DNA of 8,327 bases, taken from an uncultured Porphyromonas sp. (GTDB taxonomy: Bacteria > Bacteroidota > Bacteroidia > Bacteroidales > Porphyromonadaceae). Both the position numbers and the translations under genes were made by a program. Shown here piece by piece: positions 1 to 8,327 of this stretch; position 1 is the first letter of the stretch, and each line of letters starts with the position of its first letter. A model generated the notes under the pieces. That model had not been told where the DNA came from. It did not search any database and saw only the letters and a program-made list of their open reading frames with translations. The DNA lies in contig URKO01000036.1 of the NCBI GenBank assembly GCA_900548415.1, positions 1-8,327 on the forward strand, given 5' to 3'.

Positions 1-1
1 C

Positions 2-3000
2 CACAATCCGATGCCCTATCCGGATTTTCTCGACGTGCAGCTAAAGTCGTTTAGAGACTTCCTTCAGTTGGATACGCCACCTGAGGAGCGCAAGAATGAC
101 GGTTTGTATAAGGTCTTCTCTGAGAACTTCCCCATCGAAGATACACGCAACAACTTCAAGCTCTTATTCGAAGACTACTTCGTTGACCCTCCCAAGTATT
201 CCATCGAAGAGTGCCTTCGTCGAGGTCTTACCTATAGCGTCCCTCTTAGAGCCAAGCTGAAGCTGACCTGCGAAGACCCCGAGCACGAAGACTTTGAGTC
301 CACCGTACAGGACGTCTTCCTAGGTTCGATCCCCTATATGACACCTGCGGGAACCTTTGTCATCAATGGTGCAGAGAGAGTAGTCGTATCTCAGCTACAC
401 CGCTCACCAGGCGTCTTCTTTGGATCTAGTCTACACAACAACGGGACGAGACTCTACTCGGCTCGTATCATCCCATTCAAGGGTTCGTGGATCGAGTTCG
501 CTACTGATACGAACAACGAGCTATACGCTTACATCGATCGTAAGAAAAAGCTCCCCATCACGACCCTCCTACGTGCCATCGGCTATGAGACAGACAAAGA
601 CATCCTCGACCTCTTTGGCATCGCTGAGGAGATCCCTGTCACGCTAGAGTCGCTACAGGCTAACTATGGGCGACAGCTAGCTGCCTCCGTCATACTGAAG
701 TATTACGATGAGGAGAGCGAGGAGGAGACAGGAGAGACTGAGACCTTCGCACGATACAATACGCTCGTAGAGCAAAATGCTATCCTAGACGAAGACAACG
801 CTCAGGTCATCCTAGAGAATGGTATCGAGACCATCCTCCTACGTCGTGACTTAGCCACATCTGATCAGGAGTCTACAGACCAAGAGGTCATGGACTACTC
901 GATCATCTTTAACACGCTCAAGCGTGACTCAGCCAACTCTGAGCAGGCTGCCTACAACTTCATCTACAACCTCCTACGCAACTCTACTCCACCCGATGAT
1001 CAGAGTGCTAAGGAGATCTTCAACAACATCTTCTTCTCAGAGAAGCGCTATGACCTAGGCGATGTAGGACGCTACAAGATCAATAGCAAGCTAGGTCTAG
1101 ACATAGATCCCAATGTCAAGATCCTCACCGCTGAGGATATCGTTGCGATCATACGTCACCTGATCAAGCTAGTCAATGGTAAGGCTCCCGTCGATGACAT
1201 CGACCACCTCTCCAACCGTCGTGTTAGGACCGTAGGCGAGCAACTATACAACCAGTTTAGTATAGGTCTGAGTCGTATGGCTCGTACGGTCAAGGAGCGT
1301 ATGAACGTACGTGACAGCGAGGTCTTTACTCCCGTCGATCTAGTCAACTCTAAGACGATCGCATCGGTTGTCAACAGCTTCTTTGGGACCAACGCGCTCT
1401 CACAGTTTATGGATCAGCAGAATCCACTCTCTGAGATCACGCACAAGCGTCGTCTGTCAGCACTAGGACCTGGCGGTCTGACACGAGATCGTGCAGGCTT
1501 TGAGGTGCGAGACGTACACTACACTCATTATGGTCGTCTCTGTCCTATCGAGACGCCTGAGGGTCCAAACATCGGACTCATCTCCTCGCTTTGTGTCTAT
1601 GCAAAGATCAACGAACTAGGCTTCATCACGACGCCTTATCGTAATGTCAAGAAGGGTACGGTAAGCTTTGAAGACTCCGAGCTTGCCTACTTTACGGCTG
1701 AAGAAGAGGAGGACAAGACCGTAGCTCAGGGTAACGCTCCCCTAGACGACGACGGACACTTCATCCGCTCTCGTGTCAAGGCGCGTTATGGGGCTGACTT
1801 CCCCGTTGTGGAGCCTGATGAGGTAGACCTGATGGACGTCTCTCCGACGCAGATCGCTTCGATTGCTGCTTCGCTCATCCCATTCCTCGAGCACGACGAT
1901 GCTAACCGTGCCCTCATGGGATCGAACATGATGCGTCAGGCCGTACCGCTACTGACACCCGAGGCTCCTATCGTAGGCACAGGCATCGAGCGCAGGCTAG
2001 TCTCAGACTCTCGTACTCAGATAGAGGCTGCGGGCGACGGCGTGGTCGTTTATGTCGATGCCACCAAGATCGTGGTCGACTATGACCGCACAGAGGAGGA
2101 GGAGCTTGTCAGCTTTGAGCCCTCAGAGGTCACCTACAAGCTACCTAAGTATCGCAAGACCAATCAATCTACCACGATAGACCTAAGCCCCGTCTGCCGC
2201 AAGGGAGACCGAGTCACCAAGGGGCAGATCCTCACCGAGGGCTTCTCCACACAAGATGGCGAACTAGCACTCGGACGCAATATCTTGGCCGCTTACATGC
2301 CTTGGAAGGGGTACAACTACGAGGATGCGATCGTACTCAACGAGCGTGTTGTCTCAGAGGATCTCTTCACCTCTATACATGTCGATGAGTACTCACTCGA
2401 TGTACGTGAGACGAAGCGCGGCATGGAGGAGTTTACGGCAGACATTCCCAACGTAAGTGAAGAAGCAACCAAAGACCTCGATGCTAACGGTATCGTTCGT
2501 GTCGGTGCTCGCATCGTACCAGGAGACATCCTAGTAGGTAAGATTACGCCAAAGGGCGAGTCCGACCCCACTCCTGAGGAGAAGCTACTCTTAGCCATCT
2601 TTGGCGACAAGGCTGGTGATGTCAAGGACGCTTCGCTCAAGGCTTCGCCCTCACTCAAGGGTGTCGTCGTCGACACGAAGCTCTACTCACGAGCCAATCG
2701 TAAGGGAGGTATAGCAGCGACCCGTAAGATCAACCAGCGCTATGAGGAGGAGCTCTCCAAGCTACAAACGGCACTCAAGGACGAGCTGGTCTCCAAGCTG
2801 CAGATCATCCTAAAGAAGCACAAGGTCACAGCAACAGACTTCGTCGACTACATCGGTGTCGTCAAGGTCAAGGCAGGGACGCGCATCACCAAGTCTCTGC
2901 TCCTCGAGCTAGACTACAATGACTTGCGCATGTCTGACTGGACCAAAGACGAGCATACTAATGAACTTGTCAAGCAGACGATCGCTAACTATATCAAGAA

Positions 3001-3799
3001 GGACAAGGTCACGATTTCAGAGGTCAATAGACGCAAGCTCGATGAGACCCTCGGAGATGAGTTGCCCTCAGGCATCATCCAGACCGCTAAGATCCTGATT
3101 GCTAAGAAGCGTAAGATACAGGTCGGCGACAAGATGGCTGGACGACATGGTAACAAGGGTATCGTATCCAAGATCGTACGTCGTGAGGATATGCCTTACC
3201 TGCCAGATGGTACTCCAGTAGACATCTGCCTGAACCCGCTGGGTGTGCCTTCACGTATGAACCTAGGACAGATCTTTGAGGCCGTTCTAGCGTGGGCTGG
3301 ACAGAAGCTAGGCGTCAAGTTTGCAACTCCTATCTTCGATGGAGCTACACTCGATGATCTCAATGCTTGGACCGACAAAGCTGGTCTACCACGTGGTGGT
3401 CAGATGAAGCTCTACGATGGCGGTACAGGCGAGCCCTTTGACCAGGAGGCGACCGTAGGTGTCACCTACTTCCTCAAGCTGGGTCACATGGTCGATGACA
3501 AGATGCACGCCCGCTCGATCGGTCCGTACTCACTGATCACACAGCAACCTCTCGGTGGTAAGTCCAACTTCGGAGGTCAGCGCTTCGGAGAGATGGAGGT
3601 GTGGGCACTGGAGGCCTTCGGTGCGGCACACGTCCTTCAGGAGATCCTCACCATCAAGAGTGATGACGTCGTGGGTCGCTCTAAGGCTTACGAGGCGATC
3701 GTACGTGGCGACAACATGCCCACGCCTGGTCTCCCCGAGTCTCTCAACGTGCTACTCAATGAGCTCAAGGGTCTAGCCCTCAGCGTACATATTGAGTAA
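2..3799 (+). CDS. rpoB: DNA-directed RNA polymerase subunit beta (5' end cut by window)
   Basis: This is the beta subunit of RNA polymerase, one pincer of the claw, which helps bind DNA, NTPs and nascent RNA. The reading frame is open from the window edge. The codons before the ATG at 11 read H-N-P, which matches the family pattern (K/H)NP-MPYPDFL, so that ATG is an internal methionine and the real start lies about 15-20 codons upstream. Numbering from that methionine (1262 residues), the rifampicin region runs about 459-490 (D468, H478, S483), followed by the [13 protein letters not shown] block. [13 protein letters not shown] near 767-779 carries E771 and D772. [12 protein letters not shown] at 1039-1050 carries K1041 and K1049, equivalent to E. 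coli K1065 and K1073. The C-terminal [20 protein letters not shown] block and a normal end at IE are present. Residues about 900-1035 form a lineage-variable segment near where E. coli has its second dispensable region. No frameshift or missing key residue is visible. rpoC follows after 44 bases, so co-transcription is likely. Confidence 0.99.
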   Translation, partial: HNPMPYPDFLDVQLKSFRDFLQLDTPPEERKNDGLYKVFSENFPIEDTRNNFKLLFEDYFVDPPKYSIEECLRRGLTYSVPLRAKLKLTCEDPEHEDFESTVQDVFLGSIPYMTPAGTFVINGAERVVVSQLHRSPGVFFGSSLHNNGTRLYSARIIPFKGSWIEFATDTNNELYAYIDRKKKLPITTLLRAIGYETDKDILDLFGIAEEIPVTLESLQANYGRQLAASVILKYYDEESEEETGETETFARYNTLVEQNAILDEDNAQVILENGIETILLRRDLATSDQESTDQEVMDYSIIFNTLKRDSANSEQAAYNFIYNLLRNSTPPDDQSAKEIFNNIFFSEKRYDLGDVGRYKINSKLGLDIDPNVKILTAEDIVAIIRHLIKLVNGKAPVDDIDHLSNRRVRTVGEQLYNQFSIGLSRMARTVKERMNVRDSEVFTPVDLVNSKTIASVVNSFFGTNALSQFMDQQNPLSEITHKRRLSALGPGGLTRDRAGFEVRDVHYTHYGRLCPIETPEGPNIGLISSLCVYAKINELGFITTPYRNVKKGTVSFEDSELAYFTAEEEEDKTVAQGNAPLDDDGHFIRSRVKARYGADFPVVEPDEVDLMDVSPTQIASIAASLIPFLEHDDANRALMGSNMMRQAVPLLTPEAPIVGTGIERRLVSDSRTQIEAAGDGVVVYVDATKIVVDYDRTEEEELVSFEPSEVTYKLPKYRKTNQSTTIDLSPVCRKGDRVTKGQILTEGFSTQDGELALGRNILAAYMPWKGYNYEDAIVLNERVVSEDLFTSIHVDEYSLDVRETKRGMEEFTADIPNVSEEATKDLDANGIVRVGARIVPGDILVGKITPKGESDPTPEEKLLLAIFGDKAGDVKDASLKASPSLKGVVVDTKLYSRANRKGGIAATRKINQRYEEELSKLQTALKDELVSKLQIILKKHKVTATDFVDYIGVVKVKAGTRITKSLLLELDYNDLRMSDWTKDEHTNELVKQTIANYIKKDKVTISEVNRRKLDETLGDELPSGIIQTAKILIAKKRKIQVGDKMAGRHGNKGIVSKIVRREDMPYLPDGTPVDICLNPLGVPSRMNLGQIFEAVLAWAGQKLGVKFATPIFDGATLDDLNAWTDKAGLPRGGQMKLYDGGTGEPFDQEATVGVTYFLKLGHMVDDKMHARSIGPYSLITQQPLGGKSNFGGQRFGEMEVWALEAFGAAHVLQEILTIKSDDVVGRSKAYEAIVRGDNMPTPGLPESLNVLLNELKGLALSVHIE

Positions 3800-3843
3800 T
3801 CCCTCCCCTATCCTTACACACTATATATAGTCAGACTTAAGTT
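3800..3843 (+). other. rpoB-rpoC spacer with two short palindromes
   Basis: This 44-base gap separates the rpoB stop from the rpoC ATG. It holds a perfect 12-base palindrome, ACTATATATAGT, at 3820-3831 and an 8-base one, ACTTAAGT, at 3835-3842, directly before the start codon. There is no purine-rich Shine-Dalgarno sequence, as is usual in Bacteroidota, where initiation depends little on one. I see no Bacteroidota-type promoter (TAnnTTTG at -7 with TTTG near -33) and no hairpin plus U-run, so the two genes are probably read from one transcript. Confidence 0.7.
3820..3831. repeat. 12-base perfect palindrome upstream of rpoC
   Basis: The sequence ACTATATATAGT equals its own reverse complement. 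Its last nine bases plus one (TATATAGTC with the next C) recur in the non-coding tail after rpoC at 8257-8265 or within one base of it. Because it is AT-rich and has no loop, it would form a weak RNA hairpin. A DNA-binding site or chance is more likely than a terminator. Confidence 0.4.
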
Positions 3844-6800
3844 ATGGCATACAAGACAGCCCCTAAGAGCAAGACAACCTTTTCATCCATTAGGCTCTCT
3901 CTGGCATCACCTGAGGAGATCCTAGCGGCATCACATGGAGAGGTTACGAATCCGAATACTCTTGACTATAAAACATACAAGCCAGTACGTGACGGACTCT
4001 TTTGCGAGAGAATCTTCGGTCCAGTCAAAGATTACGAGTGCAACTGTGGTAAGTTCAAGCGCATACGCTTCCGTGGTACCATCTGCGACCGTTGTGGTGT
4101 AGAGGTTACGGAGAAGAAAGTGCGTCGTGAGCGCACTGGGCATATCAAGCTTGCTGTACCCGTTGCGCACATTTGGTACTTCCGCAGTCTACCTAACAAG
4201 CTCGCCTCACTGCTCAATCTCAAGTCAAAAGACCTTGAGGCGATCATCTACTACGAGAAGTATATCGTACTGCAGAGCGGTGTCTCTGACCTAGAGGTCA
4301 ATACGATCCTCACCGAGGAGGAGTATCAAGCTAAGCTAGACGAGATTGATCAGAGCCACCCAGACAACTACGACCTGCCAGAGAGCGACCCAGACAAGTT
4401 TGTCGCAAAGATCGGTGCCGAGGCACTCTATGAGATGCTCTCTAACCTAGATCTAGATAGCCTCTCTTACGAGCTACGCGACAAAGCTCAGACAGAGACC
4501 TCACAGCAGCGCCGTCTAGACGCCCTCAAGCGCCTCAACGTCGTCGAGTCCTTCCGCGCATCTAAGGATATCAACCGCCCCGAGTGGATGATCCTCAAGG
4601 TCGTACCCGTCATTCCTCCCGATCTGCGTCCACTTGTACCGCTCGATGGTGGTCGCTTTGCAACAAGTGATCTCAACGAGCTCTATCGTCGTGTCATACT
4701 GCGTAACAATCGTCTCAAGCGACTCCTAGAGCAGAGCGTCCCCGAGGTGATCATTCGCAATGAGAAGCGCATGCTCCAAGAGGCTGTCGACTCACTCCTC
4801 GACAACTCACGTAAGTCTAGCGCATTCAAGGGCGAAAACAACCGTCCCCTCAAGTCTCTCTCTGACAGCCTCAAGGGTAAGCCCGGTCGCTTCCGTCAGA
4901 ACCTACTCGGTAAGCGTGTAGACTACTCGGCACGCTCCGTCATCGTCGTCGGTCCTGAGCTACAGATGCATGAGTGCGGTCTGCCTAAGGATATGGCAGC
5001 TGAGCTCTACAAGCCCTTTATCATCCGCAAGCTCATCGAGCGTGGTGTCGTCAAGACCGTCAAGAGCGCCAAGCGTATCGTAGATCGTCGTGACAACGTC
5101 ATCTGGGAGATCCTTGAGAACGTCATGAAGGGGCACCCCGTACTACTCAACCGTGCTCCGACGCTACACCGTCTAGGTATACAAGCCTTCCAGCCCAAGA
5201 TGATCGAGGGCAAAGCTATCCAGCTACACCCCTTGGCTTGTACCGCTTTCAACGCGGACTTCGATGGTGACCAGATGGCTGTGCACCTACCCCTAGGCAA
5301 CGAAGCTATCCTCGAGGCACAGCTACTCATGCTCGCCTCACACAATATCCTCAACCCTGCCAATGGTGCACCTATCACCGTTCCCTCACAGGATATGGTC
5401 TTGGGACTCTACTACATCACCAAGATCCGCAAGGGGGTCAAGGGTAGCGGACTCACCTTCTATGGTGTCGAGGAGGCTCGGATTGCGTACAACGAGGGCA
5501 AGCTAGACATTCACGCACCGATCAACGTACGCATTGACAACGTTCTCGAGGACGGTCAGCTCGTCAGCAAGATCATCGAGACCTCTATGGGACGTATCAT
5601 GGTCAATGAAAACGTCCCCACCGAGGTCGGTTACATCAACGAGACTCTGGGTAAGGGCGCTCTCCGCTCTATCATCTCCAATGTGATCAAGGTGTGTGGC
5701 TTTGCCAAGACCGCACAGTTCCTAGACAAGATCAAGAACCTCGGATACTACATGGCATTCAAGGGAGGTCTCTCCTTCCGTCTGCAAGACGTCGTCATTC
5801 CTAAGGACAAGGAGAAGCTCGTCTCTGAGGGCAATGAGCGTGTCGAGGAGATCTTTGCACAGTACAACGAGGGCTTCATCACCAATACCGAGCGATACAA
5901 CCAGATCATCGACACGTGGAGTAACGTCTCTAACAAGATCACCGCTTCCCTGATGAGACAGCTAGCTCAAGACGACGAAGGCTTCAACAACATCTTCATG
6001 ATGATGGACTCGGGAGCTCGTGGTTCGAAGGAGCAGATTCGTCAGCTCGCTGGTATCCGTGGTCTGATGGCTAAGCCTCAGAAGAGTGGTTCTGGTGGCG
6101 GACAGGTCATTGAGAACCCTATTCTCTCCAACTTCAAGGAGGGTCTCTCCGTGCTGGAGTACTTTATCTCCTCACACGGTGCTCGTAAGGGTCTGGCCGA
6201 TACCGCACTTAAGACGGCTGATGCGGGTTACCTGACACGTCGTCTCGTGGATGTATCGCACGATGTCGTCATCTCTGAGGAGGATTGTGGCACACTGCGA
6301 GGCATCGAGATGGCTGACGTGATGAAGAATAGTACCGTCGTCGCCACCCTCGGTGAGCGCATCCTCGGTCGTACATCCGTCCATGACATCAAGCACCCCG
6401 AGACTGGCGAGTATATCGTACGTGCTGGTGAGGAGATCAACGAGGTAGCTGTAGCTGCCATCACCGCGGCTGGTATCGAGACTGTCGAGGTACGCTCCGT
6501 ACTCACCTGCGAAACGAAAAACGGTGTCTGCGCCAAGTGCTACGGTCGCAACCTCGCCACCAACAAACTCGTACAGCGAGGCGAGGTGGTCGGTGTCATC
6601 GCAGCGCAAGCTATCGGTGAGCCGGGTACGCAGCTGACGCTACGAACCTTCCACGCTGGTGGTACAGCAAGCAACCAAGAGACCGATGCTACCGTACGTG
6701 CACGATTCTCTGGTACCATCGAGTACTCAGACATCCGCTACGTAGACGTAGAGCGTGCTGGACGAGACGGCAATCTGCGGCCCGCACACATCGTGGTCAA

Positions 6801-8193
6801 CCGTACCGCCGAGCTACGCATTCTAGACCCCAAGACGGGTGTCATACTGCAGCACGAGTTGGTACCCTATGCCAGCACCATTTTCTTTGCAAACGGAGCT
6901 ACCGTCAGCAAAGACGATACGCTACTCAACTTTGACCCACACAATACGGCACTCGTCTCCGAGTTCTCAGGTCGTCTTGTCTTCGAGAATCTTGTTGAGA
7001 AGGTCACCTTCGAGTACGAGACCGACGAGAGTGCTTCACACAAGGAGATAGTCATCATCCGCAAGCAAGGTGTCAAGAACAACCTCATCCCGACAGCTCA
7101 GATACTAGACGAGCAGGGCAATGTACTTCGCTCGTACAACCTCCCCGTCGGTGCTCACCTAGTCAAGGAGGATGGCGATATGATCACACAGGGCGACATC
7201 ATCACCAAGACACCTCGCGCTATCTCTGGTGCAGGTGATATCACGGGTGGTCTACCACGTGTTCAGGAGCTCTTTGAGGCGCGCAACCCTTCGAGTCCTG
7301 CTGTCGTAGCCGAGATCGATGGTACCATCGACTTCGCTGGCGTCAAGCGTGGCAATCAGGAGATCTCCATCACCTCTCGTCTAGGTGAGATCCGTAAGTA
7401 CTTCGTACCACTTACGAAGCAGATCCTCGTACAGCCTGGCGACTATGTACGTGCAGGTATGCCCCTCTCCGAGGGTGCTATCACGCCAGCAGACATCCTC
7501 GCCATCCAGGGTCCCACGGCCGTACAGGAGTACATCGTCAACGAGGTGCAGGACGTCTATCGTCTACAAGGTGTGAAGATCAATGATAAGCACTTTGAGG
7601 TGATCGTCCGCCAGATGATGCGCAAGGTACAGGTCATCGACCCAGGAGATACCCTCCTGATGCCTCAGCAGATTGTAGACAAAAACGATGCTACCGAGGA
7701 GAACGACAAGCTATGGGGTATGAAGGTCATCACCGATGCTGGTGACTCCACCACCATGAAGCCTGGACAGATCATCTCGAGCCGTAAGCTACGTGATGAG
7801 AATAGCTCGCTCAAGCGTCGTGACCTCAAGCCCGCTGTAGCACGAGATGCGATGCCTGCCACGACCAATCAGATCCTACAGGGTATCACAAAGGCTGCGC
7901 TACAGACGCGAGGCTTCATTTCGGCGGCTTCCTTCCAGGAGACCTCCAAGGTACTCAACGATGCGGCCATCTCGGGCAAGGCTGACAAGCTCGAGGGCAT
8001 CAAGGAGAATGTCATCTGTGGTCACCTCATCCCCGCAGGTACAGGTCTACCCGAGTATGACAAGCTCCTCGTCATGTCGCAGAAGGAGCATGACGAGATC
8101 GAGGCACAGAGCCGTCAGACTGGATCTGACGCCAGCTACCGCGCTAAGAAGATCGACGAGGAGAAGACCTCCGAGACCGCTCCCGCTAAGTAA
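3844..8193 (+). CDS. rpoC: DNA-directed RNA polymerase subunit beta'
   Basis: This is the complete beta' subunit (1449 residues), which supplies the catalytic Mg2+ site. The start at 3844 fits the family N-terminus: MAYK, then [14 protein letters not shown], then the [17 protein letters not shown] block. The first zinc site is C66, C68, C81 and C84. The lid and switch region follows with [18 protein letters not shown] near 348-365. The catalytic NADFDGD at 470-476 gives D472, D474 and D476. The bridge helix spans about 768-803 ([20 protein letters not shown]). The second zinc site is C815, C889, C896 and C899. The trigger loop contains L933, R934 and H937, equivalent to E. coli M932, R933 and H936. 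Residues about 945-1118 form a large insertion in the trigger loop, and the chain resumes at [16 protein letters not shown] (1132-1147). The C-terminal LQGITKAAL...ISAASFQET block (from 1345) contacts omega in the family. A charged, probably disordered tail ends in ETAPAK. A glycine-rich loop QKSGSGGGQ (746-754) after MAKP is typical of Bacteroidota. All catalytic and zinc ligands are present. Confidence 0.99.
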   Translation: MAYKTAPKSKTTFSSIRLSLASPEEILAASHGEVTNPNTLDYKTYKPVRDGLFCERIFGPVKDYECNCGKFKRIRFRGTICDRCGVEVTEKKVRRERTGHIKLAVPVAHIWYFRSLPNKLASLLNLKSKDLEAIIYYEKYIVLQSGVSDLEVNTILTEEEYQAKLDEIDQSHPDNYDLPESDPDKFVAKIGAEALYEMLSNLDLDSLSYELRDKAQTETSQQRRLDALKRLNVVESFRASKDINRPEWMILKVVPVIPPDLRPLVPLDGGRFATSDLNELYRRVILRNNRLKRLLEQSVPEVIIRNEKRMLQEAVDSLLDNSRKSSAFKGENNRPLKSLSDSLKGKPGRFRQNLLGKRVDYSARSVIVVGPELQMHECGLPKDMAAELYKPFIIRKLIERGVVKTVKSAKRIVDRRDNVIWEILENVMKGHPVLLNRAPTLHRLGIQAFQPKMIEGKAIQLHPLACTAFNADFDGDQMAVHLPLGNEAILEAQLLMLASHNILNPANGAPITVPSQDMVLGLYYITKIRKGVKGSGLTFYGVEEARIAYNEGKLDIHAPINVRIDNVLEDGQLVSKIIETSMGRIMVNENVPTEVGYINETLGKGALRSIISNVIKVCGFAKTAQFLDKIKNLGYYMAFKGGLSFRLQDVVIPKDKEKLVSEGNERVEEIFAQYNEGFITNTERYNQIIDTWSNVSNKITASLMRQLAQDDEGFNNIFMMMDSGARGSKEQIRQLAGIRGLMAKPQKSGSGGGQVIENPILSNFKEGLSVLEYFISSHGARKGLADTALKTADAGYLTRRLVDVSHDVVISEEDCGTLRGIEMADVMKNSTVVATLGERILGRTSVHDIKHPETGEYIVRAGEEINEVAVAAITAAGIETVEVRSVLTCETKNGVCAKCYGRNLATNKLVQRGEVVGVIAAQAIGEPGTQLTLRTFHAGGTASNQETDATVRARFSGTIEYSDIRYVDVERAGRDGNLRPAHIVVNRTAELRILDPKTGVILQHELVPYASTIFFANGATVSKDDTLLNFDPHNTALVSEFSGRLVFENLVEKVTFEYETDESASHKEIVIIRKQGVKNNLIPTAQILDEQGNVLRSYNLPVGAHLVKEDGDMITQGDIITKTPRAISGAGDITGGLPRVQELFEARNPSSPAVVAEIDGTIDFAGVKRGNQEISITSRLGEIRKYFVPLTKQILVQPGDYVRAGMPLSEGAITPADILAIQGPTAVQEYIVNEVQDVYRLQGVKINDKHFEVIVRQMMRKVQVIDPGDTLLMPQQIVDKNDATEENDKLWGMKVITDAGDSTTMKPGQIISSRKLRDENSSLKRRDLKPAVARDAMPATTNQILQGITKAALQTRGFISAASFQETSKVLNDAAISGKADKLEGIKENVICGHLIPAGTGLPEYDKLLVMSQKEHDEIEAQSRQTGSDASYRAKKIDEEKTSETAPAK

Positions 8194-8205
8194 CAACTGC
8201 CTCAC

Positions 8206-8228
8206 AGAGTTGCTCGTATAGCAGCTCT
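8206..8228 (+). terminator. Possible hairpin just after rpoC
   Basis: AGAGTTGCT (8206-8214) can pair with AGCAGCTCT (8220-8228) as a 9-base-pair stem with one G-U pair and a five-base loop CGTAT, beginning 12 bases after the rpoC stop. It is followed by TATCGAAAAG rather than a T-run, so it is not a classic intrinsic terminator. It could instead mark a processing point or the protected 3' end of the rpoBC message. Confidence 0.35.
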
Positions 8229-8239
8229 ATCGAAAAGAT

Positions 8240-8276
8240 TATCTCAGGAGTACCCTATATAGTCTCCTCATAGATA
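8240..8276 (+). terminator. Possible imperfect hairpin downstream of rpoC
   Basis: TATCT (8240-8244) pairs with AGATA (8272-8276), and AGGAG (8246-8250) pairs with CTCCT (8264-8268), separated by a small internal loop. AC (8252-8253) then pairs with GT (8262-8263) after one bulged T. The apical loop is CCTATATA. The following bases are AT-rich (TTATAAG) but lack a true U-run. Together with the hairpin at 8206-8228 it could form a two-stem end to the operon, but this is inference from pairing alone. Confidence 0.3.
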
Positions 8277-8327
8277 TTATAAGCAACGAAAAGGAAGGCT
8301 CACCTCACAGGTTCACACGACCTCATG

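Larger units (their letters stand above)
8194..8327 (+). other. Non-coding tail after rpoC
   Basis: These 134 bases run from the rpoC stop to the window edge. They hold no supportable coding sequence on either strand; the minus-strand ATG at the far end reaches a stop after eight codons. Two possible hairpins are listed separately. An ATG occupies the last three bases (8325-8327), but with nothing after it and no clear ribosome-binding signal I cannot say whether it starts the next gene. No TAnnTTTG promoter element is visible. Confidence 0.6.

Noticed and set aside
11..13. ATG at 11 as the true rpoB start
   Set aside because: The upstream in-frame codons H-N-P match the family sequence just before this methionine, so the gene continues beyond the window edge.
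2317..2676. Minus-strand open frame of 119 codons inside rpoB
   Set aside because: Serine- and threonine-rich low-complexity translation antisense to the conserved beta active-site region; no start signal or homology.
6172..6609. Minus-strand open frame of 145 codons inside rpoC
   Set aside because: It lies fully antisense to conserved rpoC sequence encoding the bridge helix and the second zinc site, has no recognisable domain, and is explained by the codon bias of the real gene.
7847..8221. Plus-strand 124-codon frame overlapping the rpoC 3' end and running past its stop
   Set aside because: Its product is dominated by R and S, as expected for an out-of-frame reading of this codon usage, and rpoC in this stretch is clearly conserved.
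8200..8310. Direct repeat CCTCACAG at 8200-8207 and 8303-8310
   Set aside because: Eight bases about 100 apart is within chance, and nothing lies between that suggests an insertion or attachment site.
8302..8323. Small alternative hairpins in the tail (AGGT pairing with ACCT on either side), resembling a tRNA T-arm or a switch
   Set aside because: The stems are only four base pairs, the loop does not match the T-arm consensus, and no acceptor or anticodon arm is present.
8325..8327. ATG at the window end as the start of a next gene
   Set aside because: No codons follow it and no upstream signal supports it, so it cannot be called.

Overview
The window is an ordinary core-genome segment. It carries almost all of rpoB, then a 44-base gap, then the complete rpoC, so it encodes the two large catalytic subunits (beta and beta') of bacterial RNA polymerase. 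Both genes are on the + strand and together fill about 98% of the bases. I found no mobile element, CRISPR array, RNA gene or undescribed system.

The proteins point to Bacteroidota, order Bacteroidales. Evidence includes the beta N-terminal block [14 protein letters not shown], the rifampicin-region variant [11 protein letters not shown], the beta C-terminal block [19 protein letters not shown], and the beta' segments [14 protein letters not shown] and [18 protein letters not shown]. Base composition near 50% G+C, frequent CTA leucine codons and no Shine-Dalgarno sequence before rpoC fit Bacteroidota with a moderately high G+C. A Porphyromonas of the asaccharolytica/uenonis type is my best guess, but the genus is inference.

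Layout: bases 2-3799 are rpoB, cut at its 5' end by the window edge (about 15-20 codons missing). Bases 3800-3843 are a short spacer with two small palindromes and no recognisable promoter or terminator. Bases 3844-8193 are the complete rpoC (1449 codons). Bases 8194-8327 are non-coding as far as can be seen and hold two possible hairpins; the window ends on an ATG whose status cannot be judged.

The products work as one machine. Beta and beta' form the two pincers of the polymerase claw around the active-site Mg2+, with alpha, omega and sigma encoded elsewhere. All expected catalytic and zinc-binding residues are present in both proteins, so the enzyme should be functional. The items worth a second look are modest: drug-contact positions, lineage-specific insertions, codon and tetranucleotide composition, and small symmetrical elements in the two non-coding stretches.
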